Assembly: GCA_012295275.1 (NCBI GenBank)
Contig: CM022679.1
Span: forward strand, 17,930,342-17,994,341
Source of the DNA: Chrysomallon squamiferum
Taxonomy: Eukaryota > Mollusca > Gastropoda > Neomphalida > Peltospiridae
DNA length: 64,000 nt
Reading direction: 5' to 3'
A program made the position numbers and the translations under genes. The notes under the pieces are model-generated. The model saw only the letters and a list, made by a program, of their open reading frames with translations, was not told where the DNA came from and made no database searches. Positions 25,940-39,900 of this stretch are shown piece by piece; position 1 is the stretch's first letter; every line of letters begins with the position of its first letter.

Positions 25940-26580
25940 CCAGTCTCAACAAATGCAATGAAGCTTCTTGGTATTTTTAATGATGTGGTTGAGATGATTC
26001 ACCACCAATCTTCTGTTTTATTTCCAGTTCATTAGTGCTTGTCCATGCTTTAAAATGTCTATAAACTTCCAGAATGTTTGACTGGAAGTGACAGTGCAAC
26101 CCTTCCACAAAGTTGTTAGTCTGTGGCAAATTCTTTTCCAAATGCTGATGCATATTCCACATGCCAACATTTTAACATGGATCATGACTGCGAAGAGCTC
26201 TGCCATACTGGATACCAATGAAGTTGTTCCCAAAGTAATCCAGTATTTGCAATACAGAGTCATCATTATCAGCTTCTGATAGTGCTTCAAAGGATCCACA
26301 GGAACAAATGCAATTGCAACTATCTGATGGATCAGTAAAGCAAACTCTTCATAAGTATTGTAATGAACTGCCAGACTAATGAGTTGAGCTTGGAGGCAGA
26401 TGAAAGAAGCATCCAGTCACAATACAGTTTAGCTTTACAGATGTGTTGCCTTCTTCTTTCATATTCATAACAAATCACTCCACCACCAAGTTCCTTCTGT
26501 CAGACATACACATAGTTTTTGAAGGCAAGTTTTGGAGACCACACTTTTGACTCGGTGAACTCCATCTTATAAAGTATAAT
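25940..26580 (-). pseudogene. FLYWCH zinc finger plus MULE-type transposase remnant
   Basis: On the - strand, 26570-26390 reads as a FLYWCH-like zinc finger: KLAFKNYVYV, then ELGGGVICYEYERRRQHICK, with the expected aromatic, cysteine and basic positions. Further on (about 26240-26050) follow DYFGNNFIGIQYGRALRS, MWNMHQHLEKNLPQTNN and FVEGLHCHFQSN. The LP.TNN.VEGWH block is typical of the C-terminal part of MULE-family transposase-like proteins that carry FLYWCH fingers. The catalytic core normally between the two parts is largely missing, and there are stops and a frameshift. It is a remnant of a transposase or of a host gene derived from one. Confidence 0.6.
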
Positions 26581-26607
26581 ATTTCTGCTACAAGGCATGA
26601 CCTTATA

Positions 26608-27107
26608 CAGTGGATCCTCGGATTACGAATGCCTCGAAGTACAAACAAATCAGATTACCAACTGTGATCTTGGGCAGTTTTTGTCTCGGTTTACAAATAC
26701 TGTCCTGGGTTTATGAACTACAGCGATGCACCATGACAATCTTTCTTTTGACATCAAAGTCTAGTGAAGATAAGAATAGATGCTTACATCAAAACTAAGT
26801 TCAAACAGGATTATAGGTATGTCCTGCAGCAAATATACATCATGAATTAGGGCCTTTAGTCTTTGATACACAGTTGCAGCACAATAGCTTTTGCAGAGAT
26901 TTTTTAAAGTGTTGCTGCTTTTATGGCACCCAAGAAAACAAAAAGTGAAAGATAATGTTGGTGGAAAGTATAAATGTATCACAGTACAGGTCAAGAAAGA
27001 AATACATGTAATTGCCAAACATAAGAGTGGCATTTGTGTGGCTGACATCACTTCGGTTTATGAACCGAGTTTTGGAACAAATTACATTTGTAGCCCAAGT
27101 TCCACTG
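26608..27107 (+). mobile_element. Tigger/pogo-like element, internally deleted
   Basis: The left end CAGTGGATCCTCGGATTAC (26608) is inverted at the right end, reading CAGTGGAACTTGGGCTACA on the - strand (to 27107). Both ends are flanked by TA (26606-26607 and 27108-27109). Inside, from an ATG at 26923, a disrupted reading frame has a basic APKKTKSE start. A shifted frame then reads CITVQVKKEIHVIAKHKSGI, which matches the helix-turn-helix start of Tigger/CENP-B-like transposases. The catalytic DDE region is gone, so the copy is non-autonomous. Confidence 0.75.
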
Positions 27108-27109
27108 TA

Positions 27110-30100
27110 TACTGTTTCATTCATTTCAATTATAGATCACTTGCCAAATCGGTATAATTGACTCTAGTTAACTTTGATGTTAGATGATGTTTTATAAGAT
27201 GTTTCAGCAGATCAAATTAATCCAAATGCCTTTACTCAAATTTAATTAGTATTTAGCTGACTCTAGTTAGCTTTGATGTTAGGTGTTTTTTATAAGATTC
27301 CGTATCATAATGATTACCTTTGAAAGTAAATAACCTTCTAGCTGTATGTAACAAGCTGAACGTTTCACCCTCCCCCCCCCCACAAAAAAAAGAACATACT
27401 TGCAATGCAGCACTGAATGCCAAATCAGAGAGCATTTCTAGGACGCACCTGGAAGTAGCACTATAGTGTCTGTCATAGGTCTGGTTAATCAAAACAATAA
27501 GTTGACAAAACAGTCTGAAGGGAAATCATTTTTACACAAATAAGTGTTAGGTGACTTGGAAAACTGCGGCATTGTGACAGTACACAATATTAATCCGCAA
27601 AGTAAGTCGAGTCGTCTGAAAAACGTAAAATGGTCATTTCTTTTTCTTAACATTTTCATATTTGAATCTTGTAGAGATTCCCATAAAATTGGTTATGCAG
27701 AACCAACCGACGATGTGATTACTGTGTTCATACAGTGCCAATTTATACATTTCATTAACAAGAGTGAACAAATCAGACAACGTCCTATTGTTTTCTGGAA
27801 ACTTCACTTTTAATCCAGAGTTATTTACTATTTAGATACTGGAATCGAGGACAAAACATAAAACATGCCAGGTAAAACTATCATTTTAAATGAAAATGCC
27901 CATAATTCTTAAACTAATTAAACAGTTTGTAAAATAATATACACATACAGTATGAAATTACTAAGGAATATATTATGATATATTTATATATTATTTATAA
28001 AATAATAAAATTGTATTGAATAACAATTAATAGGTAATACCGTTAGTATTACTAACACAAAAGTGGTTAGACCATCTTCCTCCAGTGTACATATAAAATT
28101 AAATCCCATGCTGTTATTGTTATCATAAAGAAAAGTGCACGAAATGGAGATAGAACGTTCCCCATTTTAAAGCAAAATAAATTTAATATATCTATGCTTG
28201 CAACTCGTCTGGAAAGCATAGAGGCCCTCAAAAAAATGGGCCCCGAATTTGCCTTGGGAGTAGCATGGACCAACAGGAACGATAACTCGTATCGGCACAA
28301 ATTACGTCACGGAAAAAAGCCTCAATATTTCGCCGATTTAATGGGTACAAAGAATCCCTCAATGTTCTTTTCTGCTGGGTTCTGAGATGGGGACTATTGA
28401 CATCTACAAACGTTAATACATTAATCTTATTCCGCATTATAATTTCAGAATATTATGCACGCATTTACACAAAAATAATTCAGTTTGAAAAAGTAGTTAG
28501 AAAAGGCGTTTGACATCATGGTTTGGTAATATGAACAACCATCCTTACCTTTATCAGTGTAAATCATAAAAAAAGTTCTGATAAATGAACTAAAATTATT
28601 TAATTTCCAAGTTTAACAATTTCCGTGAGTTCAGGAAACTTCCGATCGAAACCCAATAAGCAGCGTCGAACTCCGATTAGTGTTTACAAACGTTTAAATA
28701 CTTATGCCTTCATAATGCAATCAATTCTACATGTATTATTAAAAGTAATTTGGGGAAATATGTCATTTAATCAATGCTTCGTATATATAGATGTCTATTA
28801 CTGAGTAGAAATTGCAGCAAACTTTTTTTATTTGGTAACTTTCACGTCATACCATCTCGTACACGTTTCGTACTATATATTTTTTTTCAGATCTTATTAC
28901 TACGTCGCCAGCCAAAAAAAGAGAAGAAAACTAATAATAATAATAATGATAATAAAATAATAATAAAATAAAATAAAATAAATAATGTTCAGACACTGGC
29001 GCGTGAATAAGATTACTGTTCTCATTAGGTACTATAATGTGGACACGTTACTCTGCTAAAACTCCATAGCAGACAGTTCTGAGCACGAAGTTGAAAAACG
29101 ATTCTTGAAACCATTATAATTCGTTTTTATATATGTATTTATTTCCATTTTTCAATGCATTAGAGGTCATATTTACATGTAAAACGCCAATTGATCACCT
29201 GTTATTTGAATGATTGCCTTGATATATTCATTATAATTCTTGAATCAGTTTTACAACAGAACATTTTTTTCCTATTTTTATTTTATCAAAATCATTGGAC
29301 CATGCTATTGGTGGCCCAAACAAAAAATATTCATATTATTTGTTTATAAGCAAAACATATGAAATAAAAATTGTTCTTGTTCTTATTTTGCAAAATGTCA
29401 GTTAAATTAATTTTTACATTATCATCGCAAAATGTAACTGCATGCACCACTCTTCATAATGGAGGACAATAAACTGGGCTTGAATTTGCAACACGTATTT
29501 GTGAAGGCACGTTTGATACAATTTTCAGTAAGAAATAGATGTACATGAAGTAGGGGTAAGGTTCTCCTTATCCTAAAAGAACCTAACTTCATTTGCGCTA
29601 GACATAACTTAAAAATAAATAAACTTGCTTTCCATGCTTGCTTTGGATATACTTTAGCAAAAAATTATTTTCAAAAAATTCCATCCTTCTAACGCCATGG
29701 TCGAGATTGCATTTCAAAAATTGTAACAATTAATTTCATTAGTCTTTTCAATAGCCACCAAATTAACCAACCAATCAAACAAAATTAATTCAAAGAGAGA
29801 GAGAGAAAGAAAAAAATCCAGTAATCGGAACACCGTGAAGCAGATGAACCAAACTTCGGTAAGGTTCGGATTTGTAGGCGTATTATGCCGAGATGATCGG
29901 AATGGTCACGATCAATTTTACGATACTGGATCAGCGAGACTCGTTTTGTGTATCAAGACTACAGTTTAACTACATGCATATCCGGTCTGTACGTTTAGTA
30001 TTTATAAATAAAGGCAAATTAATTATTAAGGTAATTTTTCGAACCATGAGCAAACCTTTTATGTGAAATAAATATTTTCGATAAAATTATTAATAGTGGC

Positions 30101-30271
30101 TCTTGTGTTATAACTTATAAGTTATAGAAAAAAGGTCCAAATAATATTTTTTGGTCGACTCTAACATAATTTTTTTTAACATCCCAGTCGCCCAAACGGA
30201 ACTTTGGACGCATTTGGCGACCTGACGACTGGCTATTTCGAGCACTGATGTATATATATATATATATATTG

Positions 30272-30316
<45 letters not shown>

Positions 30317-30874
30317 AATATAAAGTTTTTAACACTGTAACAGGTGTAAGATGATTATTATTTTATTTTTCATGTATAAAAAGATCAATAAATAAAAAAT
30401 AGTCAATTTAATTTGTCTTAATATAATTACTTATTCTACAACTGTCTTCCGTCACACACAGACACGTATTTAACAAACTGTTTAGAAGTAACACATTTTT
30501 AGCAGTTTTTTTTTTTTTTCCATTGCATGGTTAATAAAGCAGTTATTTCAAAATGTAACACACCAACTTAACTAGGGCTACAATATATATGTATGCATCA
30601 TTTATACATGTATCTTTGAGTCTATGGTAATGCCAACCAGACTACAAAAAAAATATTCATATTATTTTATATGAAATATAAATTGTTTACAAAATATTTG
30701 TGGCCAGTTTTGATAATAATAATAATAATTTAACATAAATGTGTCATTACATGCATTGTTTAAATAAACTATGTTAGACATTTATTGTGTAGTAATGCAA
30801 CAACTCATGTAGTTTAGCATGCACACCTATTTTTTCTGAGTATTATTAGGTGTGTGTGTGTCTTTAGTATTTGG

Positions 30875-30913
<39 letters not shown>

Positions 30914-30979
30914 GCATTTTGTTACATTTCATTGTGAGCTGTTAAATATATGTTTAAGTATCAATTTTTCTTATTTCAG
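27110..30979. other. Intergenic region upstream of SLC43, possible promoter area
   Basis: No coding exon was recognised. CpG dinucleotides cluster at about 27560-27720, 28190-28440, 28620-28700 and 29820-29960, which stands out in an AT-rich background. The second cluster contains TTACGTCA (28302-28309), a CRE/ATF-like site. One of these may hold the 5' non-coding exon of SLC43. (AT)n lies at about 30248-30313 and (GT)n at about 30886-30911. The short open frame at 28194-28385 matches nothing I know. Confidence 0.4.
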
Positions 30980-30988
30980 CAGTACATT

Positions 30989-33900
30989 ATGACTATGTCC
31001 ATGACAGCAAAACCATACCTTCGTATTTTGTATGTCGTCTGGGCTTTCATGGAATGTCTGCTCTTTGGAGGTCTTTTATATGGTTGGGGTTCTCTTGTCT
31101 TTGTTCTAAAAGATGAAGGACTCTACGGTTATGTCTGCCATAATGATGATAATGAAACATGGGTGAATTATATATCCAGTAATCCAAATATAACATCTTC
31201 CCCAACATTTAAAATTGTTGTTTCAATGGATGTAGTACATACAACTGAAAATTCAACTAAACAGCATGCAGTTAAAAAGGGATGCAAAGAACAAGATTCA
31301 GTTTTGACATTGGTGTTTACAGTTGCATCATCTCTGTTTTGTGTTGGTTGTGCTATTATGGGTCATATCAACTACAAATTTGGGACCCGTACCACTCGTA
31401 TTTGTTCAATGTAAGTTGAATTTAAGTGTATTACCACAGTGACCTGTCAAAACATCCCTAGGACTAAGGTCAAAAGTAGAAGTAAATGGGGATTATCAAT
31501 TTAAACAATTTTCATACTGCTGTTAATTTGTTAATAGAAAGTAATAAATGGAAGGTATATAGTTATCTATTTGTTTCCTGTTTTAAAGCTTTTATTTCCT
31601 GTATGAGATATGTTGTTGTACCCTCATTAACTAATTATAAGGCAACAAATTGAAACATTAACATAAACTGCCTGATTTGCATAACATTACTATTTCACAT
31701 CTGTATATTCGTGTATTAAATGTTTTAAAATTCTTATTTGACAGGATAACTTTTGTAACTGGATGTTTGTTGATAGCTTCTGTCACAACAGGTAAATTGG
31801 TTTTCAGCTAGAAAAATATACCAATAGTTGTGTGTTTTCAAAGTAATCTGCTTAAATTTTCATTACGTCTGATCAGATATTTTTTCTTTCAATTAGGCAT
31901 CAAACTTTTATTGCAAATCCTTTCTGTTGTCACTTCTCATGAATTATAGTGTGCTATAACATTGTTTAGTGGTTAGGTTAAATTAAGACTTTTTTCATCT
32001 TTTAAACTTACTTTATTTCAAGGTTCTGAGTGTTTGACTTTGACATATAAAAAATATTTCCTGTTATCTTATTACAATATTTAAGTAATTCCAAAGACAT
32101 ATGGTAAAATGTCTCTGACAACGTGTTAATGAAATATTTGTGAACTGAAATTTCAGACATCCCATGGCTGATATATCCTGGAATGACACTGTTGGGAATA
32201 GGTGGAATTCCACTGTTAGTGACAAACACACAGGTATTTCAAATCTCTTATATTTATACACATTTGTTTTTGGGTTGTTGTTGTTGTTATTTGTTGTGGA
32301 AAATAAAAATGTATTTTCAGTCCAAAAACAATGTTATTCAATTTCAAAATTTGTAATTTTGAGAGATCTATTACCACTCTTACCTGCCGTGTACCTCTTT
32401 TAATTCCTACATTATTTAGGAGATATATTTTAAATTAAATTTTGTTTACATACACAAACATTTATTATTAAAATGCAAATTATCCACAAAAACAGATGTA
32501 ATACATAATGGTGTCATAATTTTGTAATTAGTAATCCAACACTTTAAACCATAATTTGAGACAGTAATACATATCATTAAACATCGTTTGCAACTTTGTT
32601 TAAATAAACTTTATTTTCTAAACTGTATGTCATTTTTTTTACTGAATAATAGATTTTATTTGTCTTTTTGTTCCACATTTGAAGTATACCTGAATTCCAT
32701 ATATTTTGTTGCTGTATTTTCACTGTTTAACCAAAGGTTAATTATAAGCACTTGTTAAAACAAATTTCTGCCTATGCAGTGGTCATACATTTTAAAATAC
32801 ACTGCTGCTATTTTTGTTGTTAGTAAGTAAATCATTTTAATTTATATTATGAATTTAATTTCAGATTTCTAACTTGTTTGTATCAGGGAGTTCCACAGTG
32901 GTTGGATTGCTTTGTGGAGCATTTGATTCTTCAGCTGCAGTTCAGCTTATTGTAAAGGTTATTGTTAAACTATTGCTATTTCAGGCATCAAAATAAGTTT
33001 AGAACACTCGTTCAGGTTACCTCACATGTAATTCCACTGAAGTTACCACCCGCTGATTTTTAATGCTTCCACTTTTTAGACGCATCCACGGTGTGACATC
33101 ACATGTTTAGTGACAGTTGGTTCACAGCGTGGCAACATTTAGTTTGCAACAGTATTGAATTTAAATGTAGTGTTACCGGGCACCAGTTTAATTAAAAGGG
33201 AACCCATTCACATGGAAATGTTTAAAAAATTGGATTTTTCCAATAACTTTTGGTTCAAAGTAAATGAAAACAAAAAAATATCGAAACAACAATGCAAAAT
33301 TTGTACTGAAAACATAACAGCAATGAGAAATGAAGCCAAGTTAAGACATAACTGGTAAGTCACTTGATGGATTACTTGCCTATATCACAGGCTACATATA
33401 CAAATCAAATATGGACTGGCCTGTTGAAACAGGTAACCTTCACGACTGGGCAAAAAATAAATTTTCACCAAACATTTCAGACTCTCAAACAAATTCAGCT
33501 TCTGATAGTGTTAAAGTAAATCGTAATGTTACATGTTCTAATTCCACTGGAAAATTATTTGAAAAAAACAATAAAGAACAGTATAAGAATCATTTCAATA
33601 CTACATTGTAGATGGTTATGCAGGAGAGGCCTATGTCTGACTACTAGTCCCTGATTGCCTTACAGAACTGGGGTGCAGTTTATAAGTGGGAAGGACAATG
33701 ACCACTCATGTAGGGACTTTGTTCACGATACTGCCCAAGCAATGAGAGATGATATCAAACAGATGATACAATGTGCCAACTTTAGGTCAGTTGAACAAGA
33801 TGGCACAGAAGTTTGCAAAACTAGAGATGAAAAAGAATTAATTTATGTGAAGATTGTAGTGAGGGGCCAGGCTGTTGAACTATTATTTAAATGTCAAAAA

Positions 33901-36900
33901 ATGAGCAATTTTGGTGCAGCAACTGCAGACAGTATCAAATATGCTATAGATGATCCTTTCCATGATTATGAAATTACAGGTGAAAAGTACACAGATTGCA
34001 AATGGTGCAAATGTTAATGTTGGTAAACTGAATGGTGCTCTAACTGTAGTGAAAACTGAAGCCAGGGAATGGTTGCTAATAATTCATTGCTCTAGTTTGC
34101 AAACCAGACCAAAAGGTTAGATAAAGGGTTACCTCAACACATGGTTGAGTTATGGGTATCTGGCATCTATGCATCTCTACAGACTCACTCTGAAACAAAC
34201 TGCCCATTTGTCATCAGCTGCTCAGAATGCAACTCCATTAGTCACAGATGTTACTGACACAATAAAATCAACTGTAGCTGAATTCAATACATTTGCTGCT
34301 GATGATAGTGATCTGCCATTTCCAAATACTGTGAGCGAAGCTGGTCACGAGGCAATCATTACAGCAGAGGCTACCAACCTTGCAGCTAGTGTAAGATTCA
34401 AACAAGACAATCAGTTGAGTAACAAGCAAAAACAAGCTGAAAAAGTTGTTACTACAATAAAAGAAAAGTTTGTTCTGAACCATGTTCACCAGGAATGAGA
34501 GACTGTGAAACATATAAGAACAAAACTGATCCCAGCAATTTCAACACAGCTGATTAAACGAATGGATTCCTTCAATGACTCTGTCTTCAAGGCATTGAAA
34601 ATAGCCGATCACACACTCAGTGGGATATATCTGATCAAAAATATGGCTAGGAACAAATAAAACTGTTATCTAAACATTTTGCTGAAAGCCTAGCTTACCA
34701 CAACTTTGCTATAGATATGGCTGTTGCTGAATGGAGGGGTTTAAAGAAACTTGTGGCAAACAAATTCATTCACTTCCAAAGTAAACAAGGCATATGGTTG
34801 TCAAATATTCAGACATCATCACTCTGAATATCCACACATTCTTCTTAACACTGAAATCATCTTGGCAGTTGCACTTGCTAGTACAAGTGTTGAGAGGGGC
34901 ATAAGTGCTCTCAATCGGCAGTTGACAAATGCCAGTTTGAACATGTCCAATTCTACTGGATGGTTTCCTGGTGATTGGAGTTAACCTGCCAGATTGAACA
35001 TGTCCAATTCTACTGGATGGTTTCCTGGTGATTAGAGTTAACCTGCCTGTAACACTTGATATGAACAAAAACGTACAGACAAAGCTGATTCCATATATGC
35101 AGATGATAAAAAACAAAGAAAAAGACTAGCATCTTGTACAATAGACAACCCGATTGTGGACTCACTGTCAGACTCACAAGACACATACTTAACTGTGCCT
35201 TCTTCAGATGTGATAAAAATAACCTGCAATAAACTAATGTGTGCAGAGGACTTTCTTGCTGCTACAACCTCAGATTCAGAGGACTTGGATGATGCTCAAG
35301 TGAAACAGTTGATACTTCAGACACTGATGACAGTGACAACTCACAGAGCAAACTGAAACAAGTTCATTATTCAGATTCTCATATCGGTATTTTTGATGAG
35401 ATAAGTAAAACAATAAAAACAACACAAATTGTCAGGATTTGTTTTATTGTATTGTTTAGTTATTAAATGCAGTACACTATATCTATACACAAACTAATAC
35501 AATGAGAACAGTGACATGGATAAATAACATATATATTATACTGTTCACATACGTGTATGTAAGGGATTTCACAACAATAATAATGGAATTGTAAATCTGA
35601 TAAATTTTATGGTAACCTCTAAATAGGTTACCAGACACGATCCTTATTTCGATGCCTGCTATTTGTGGGAGTTCTTCAAAGCAAGCTTTAAGAAAAAAGT
35701 TAAAAATTGAAGATTATGTTTCTTTTATAATGTATTACAGACTATAAAATGTTTTTAAATGGACTATGTTAATTAAAAAAATGGTTTAATTTTAGTGATT
35801 TAATATTTCATTATTAACAGTAAAATTATGTTGTCAGAAAATATATTATTTTGCTATTAATAAATGCACCAATGAAATTATAAAATATGTACACTTTCTA
35901 ATTAAGCTTTATATCTTTTATTTGTATTTTCACCTCATTATTTTTCAAACACATATAATTTCATACAAACTTTGTATTTTTGTCATCTCTTGACTTTTTA
36001 CACAATAAGATTTTAACTGCTAACAAAAATACTAAATATTGCAAAAAATATTTTTTTCAACTTTTTTTCAGCTTGCCTATGAGAAAGGATTCTCACGACA
36101 AAATTCCTATTTTTTAATAGCTGGTCTGCACAGTTTAGTTATTGTAAGCACATTCTTCTTCCTGCCAAAAGGTTTTATTCAAAAGAATAAACATGAAAAA
36201 ATTGCTGAGGTTACTTTCAAGGTTGATGAAGATGATGTAGAAAGCACAATTAAACTGGATGAGGAATATGAAGTGACCAATGCAGGGGACAGTATAATGC
36301 CAAGAAAAGGTAAAAAAAATTAAATTATTATGCATTAATTTATTTTCAAAATAGTGTTTATTATTTATTTTATTTGATATAAAAACATTTTTTTTTTAAT
36401 ATTTTCGATTACCATTTATAGTTAAACAAATTACTTTAATTCCAAAGAATCCTATTCTTATATCAACTATTTATCAGTAATAATCTCTCCATAAATTCTT
36501 CTTTGGTATAATTTATTTACATTATTTAACATTGTCATTTTGTTCCTGAAAAAATTGTTATTACTCTTCTATGAAATATTTTTTGTCCATCAGTGTCTTT
36601 ATCAAAATTATTAAAATTACTGATCAAGTTTTTGTATGATTCAATCTCATTCAGTGTTAACCACAAATTGAAATTTTTTATTGTATCCCATTTGTCCAGT
36701 TTTTTTTTTTTTTTTTTTAGAAATTGAAGTTGTAAGAAATGAAACATTTACAAGTGGCAAACCAACACTGAAGAGTTGCTTGTTGTCACCTACCTTTATT
36801 CTTCATGTGTTCTGGCTGTCTGTTCTGCAGCTCCGCTTCTATTTCTATCTTGGATCTCTCAACCCGTGGCTCAATCTGATTCTTAATGGTGACACAATGC

Positions 36901-39900
36901 AGGGTAAGAATTCTTTAACCAACTTTAAAGTTGTACTTACTTTCTTTTTTGTTCTGAAAAGAGATTTAAAAATGTTTTGAAAGACCAATCTAACTGACCT
37001 TTTTGTTATTTTCAGTAATTTCCCAGGAATATTTCTATTTTTAAAATTGTTTTATAAAATAAAATAAAATAAAATAAAATATGTGAGAACAGTGAATTAT
37101 TTAAATTTGTCTCTTGGCAGTCAATGATCTTTGATCTTAGATAAAAATTAGCTGTAACAGATACTTAAATAATTATAGACTGCACAGACACACACATAAA
37201 ATAATTAGTTTTTTTTATTTTTAATTGTAATAATTAGATTTTTTATTTTTAATTGTTAATCACCATGTTAATTATTTCAAAAATATTGTTTAAAATAAAA
37301 ATCTTGAAATGACCAGAAATAAGTAATAATCAAATTTGGATTGTTTCTGCTTTCTTTTGTATATAACAACCTTGTCTAGCAATCTCTTCACTCTGTATTC
37401 ATTATATTTCTGTGACAAACTTTTAAATGTGTTGGTAAAGGAGCTGTGTTAAACTTAAAAATAAGAATAATCTGTCCTGTTTTAATATTTAGTATCTTGT
37501 ATGTTTGCATGTGATATTTGTTCATTGAATTTATTGAAATTCAACTGCTGAATAAATGAAATGATGTTGTTAAATAGGTGATTAATTGATCTTTCTTCAT
37601 GGAGCTCACCAAGTATATAATAATAAATTATGATTTTTGTTGCAGTCTTTCTTTATTTCTTATTAGTAATTACTTACCTATGTGATTCTTGTATTTACAT
37701 TTCAGTAAGCTTTTTCACCAATATCTCACTTTACTTCATGCTAGGAGGTTTAGTGACATCACCATTGGCTGGCATTGTGTATGACTGGCAGAAGAGTTTA
37801 TTTATCGGTAAATGTTCTGATTGATTACAGAAGCTATCATCTAATGTAATTTCATACAAAGTAGATTTTTTGAAAGAAAGAAAACCTTTTTTCATAAATT
37901 GCCTGTTTGAAAACATTGTACAGTTAGAATTAGCAGTTTAAAGAACAGATATTTATTAAAGTTTAAAAAAATGTTTAATAACTATTCATTAAAGTTTCAA
38001 TGATTCAAACGCTGAACAAAGATACAAAGAAACAGAATGCCTTTCTTTTCTTCTGATATTCATTTATATGTCAAATGCCCACCAACAATCTCAGCTACCC
38101 CTCAAAAAGCAAAGGACTGTGACCAGTCAGACCTCCTCAAGGGAATGCCACCACAAGCTATTTTATCAAATTGTTAATGATAATTGTGCAATTCTGTATG
38201 TGTTTTAATCTGATTTTAGAAAATATTTTCAGTCATTATATAGTTAACTCAAATTGTCATTTCTGAAGAGAACAATCCAAACACAGTTACCTGGAATAAA
38301 TAATGTTTACATATAACAAATTATGAATATATATTTAATGTTATTTTGGAGAAATATGTAATTAAATGGACACCCTCCATTACTTTAGGTCAAATAAGTG
38401 GTTGCTTGTCTCATACAAATACTTTAAAATGTTATACACATAATTTAATGATGTGAATTTTATAAATTGTTTATGTTTATTTGACATTTTGGTCTCTTTA
38501 TTAAGTTTAAAAGAAACTGTCATTTTGCAAGCCTTATATATTAAGAACATATGTTAATAATACGTTAGAAGGTTTTCACCTTTTTTAATTATTATTTCAG
38601 ACAAAAGGTCTAAGAAATGTCAGCATTTGATGCCTTCTGTGTTTCCACTGTCATTCACTGTTTTCATGGCCATACTACTTTCTGTTTTTGTTTTAATACC
38701 TGTAGTGGAGCTTCTGTATTTGACATTCATCATTCTTACAGTGTTCAGATCCTTTCTGTATGCAATGGCTGCTGCCTTTATTAGTGCACTGTGAGCAAAA
38801 TAATGTTTTTATGAACATCTAATTCTTAAAATATGACAATACAAAATGATTTTGAAATAAATATTAAAATGTTACAGATCAATTTTTTTCTATTTTAATT
38901 AAATGAAATTGTGACTCACATCTTGAGTATGAATATTTACAGTTGGAATTATGACAGGAACAGCTTCTTTAAAAAAAAAAAAAGAGTTAAATTTTCATTG
39001 TTTACTCACTGTGTAATCAGGTTTTGTTTATTACAGATTCCCAAGTGATTACTTTGGTCTCATGTATGGAATCCTAATAATTTTTGGTGGAATATTTTCA
39101 TTTACTCAGTATGCTTTGTTTCAATGGGCAGAGGTTGCCAGTTTTGACCAGGTAAGTGTTTTTAGTTGTTAAAATTACTTGTAAGTTGACAACACATAAA
39201 CTTAACTAAATACATTTTATTTAATTCCAAATGATTTGTCATTTCTTACCAACCTTTTACCAATCTTTTATTTTTTATCAATGGTTTGTCTAATGCTGCA
39301 TTTTAATGTCATGTTAATAAATAATTGCAAGAATTTAAAATTAATTATGATGTTAAATATTTTATTATACATGGTATTAATTATTAAATTGCCTTAAACA
39401 TTTTTTTTACTCTGAATCACTTGAAATAGGTAGCAGATGCCAAAATTTAAAAATTTATATCCATTTTAATTTTTCTAAAGTTAAATAGAATTTTTAAATA
39501 CAAATGCAAAACAAACAAAATTATTCTGGTATGTTGTTTCTGTTTTGAGATTTGATGTTTTGAATACTGACTATTCTGTGACAGCATCAGCAAACATGAT
39601 ACAGCCACTTTCAGTCACTCTTAACAAGCATTAACTTAATTAATTAATGACAGTGACTTATTGAAATCTGTTCTACTACAGGAAATACTTCACAGATTTT
39701 CAAGCTGAGTATGCAATATTAAAAGAATGTCAACTCATGAAACTGATAAAAACAAATATATAAAATGACAAATGTGCAAAATATACCACACCATTTCTGA
39801 CAGCTTTTGATCAAAAAGCCTGAAAGTACTCCAACATATAGAGTTTGTACTTAGCATTTAAATGATAGCTGTCAGTATAAAATAGCATGCAACTGTAGTA

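Noticed and set aside
28194-28385. 62-codon + strand frame in the CpG cluster upstream of SLC43
   Set aside because: No known domain, no supported start or splice signals. Length is compatible with chance.
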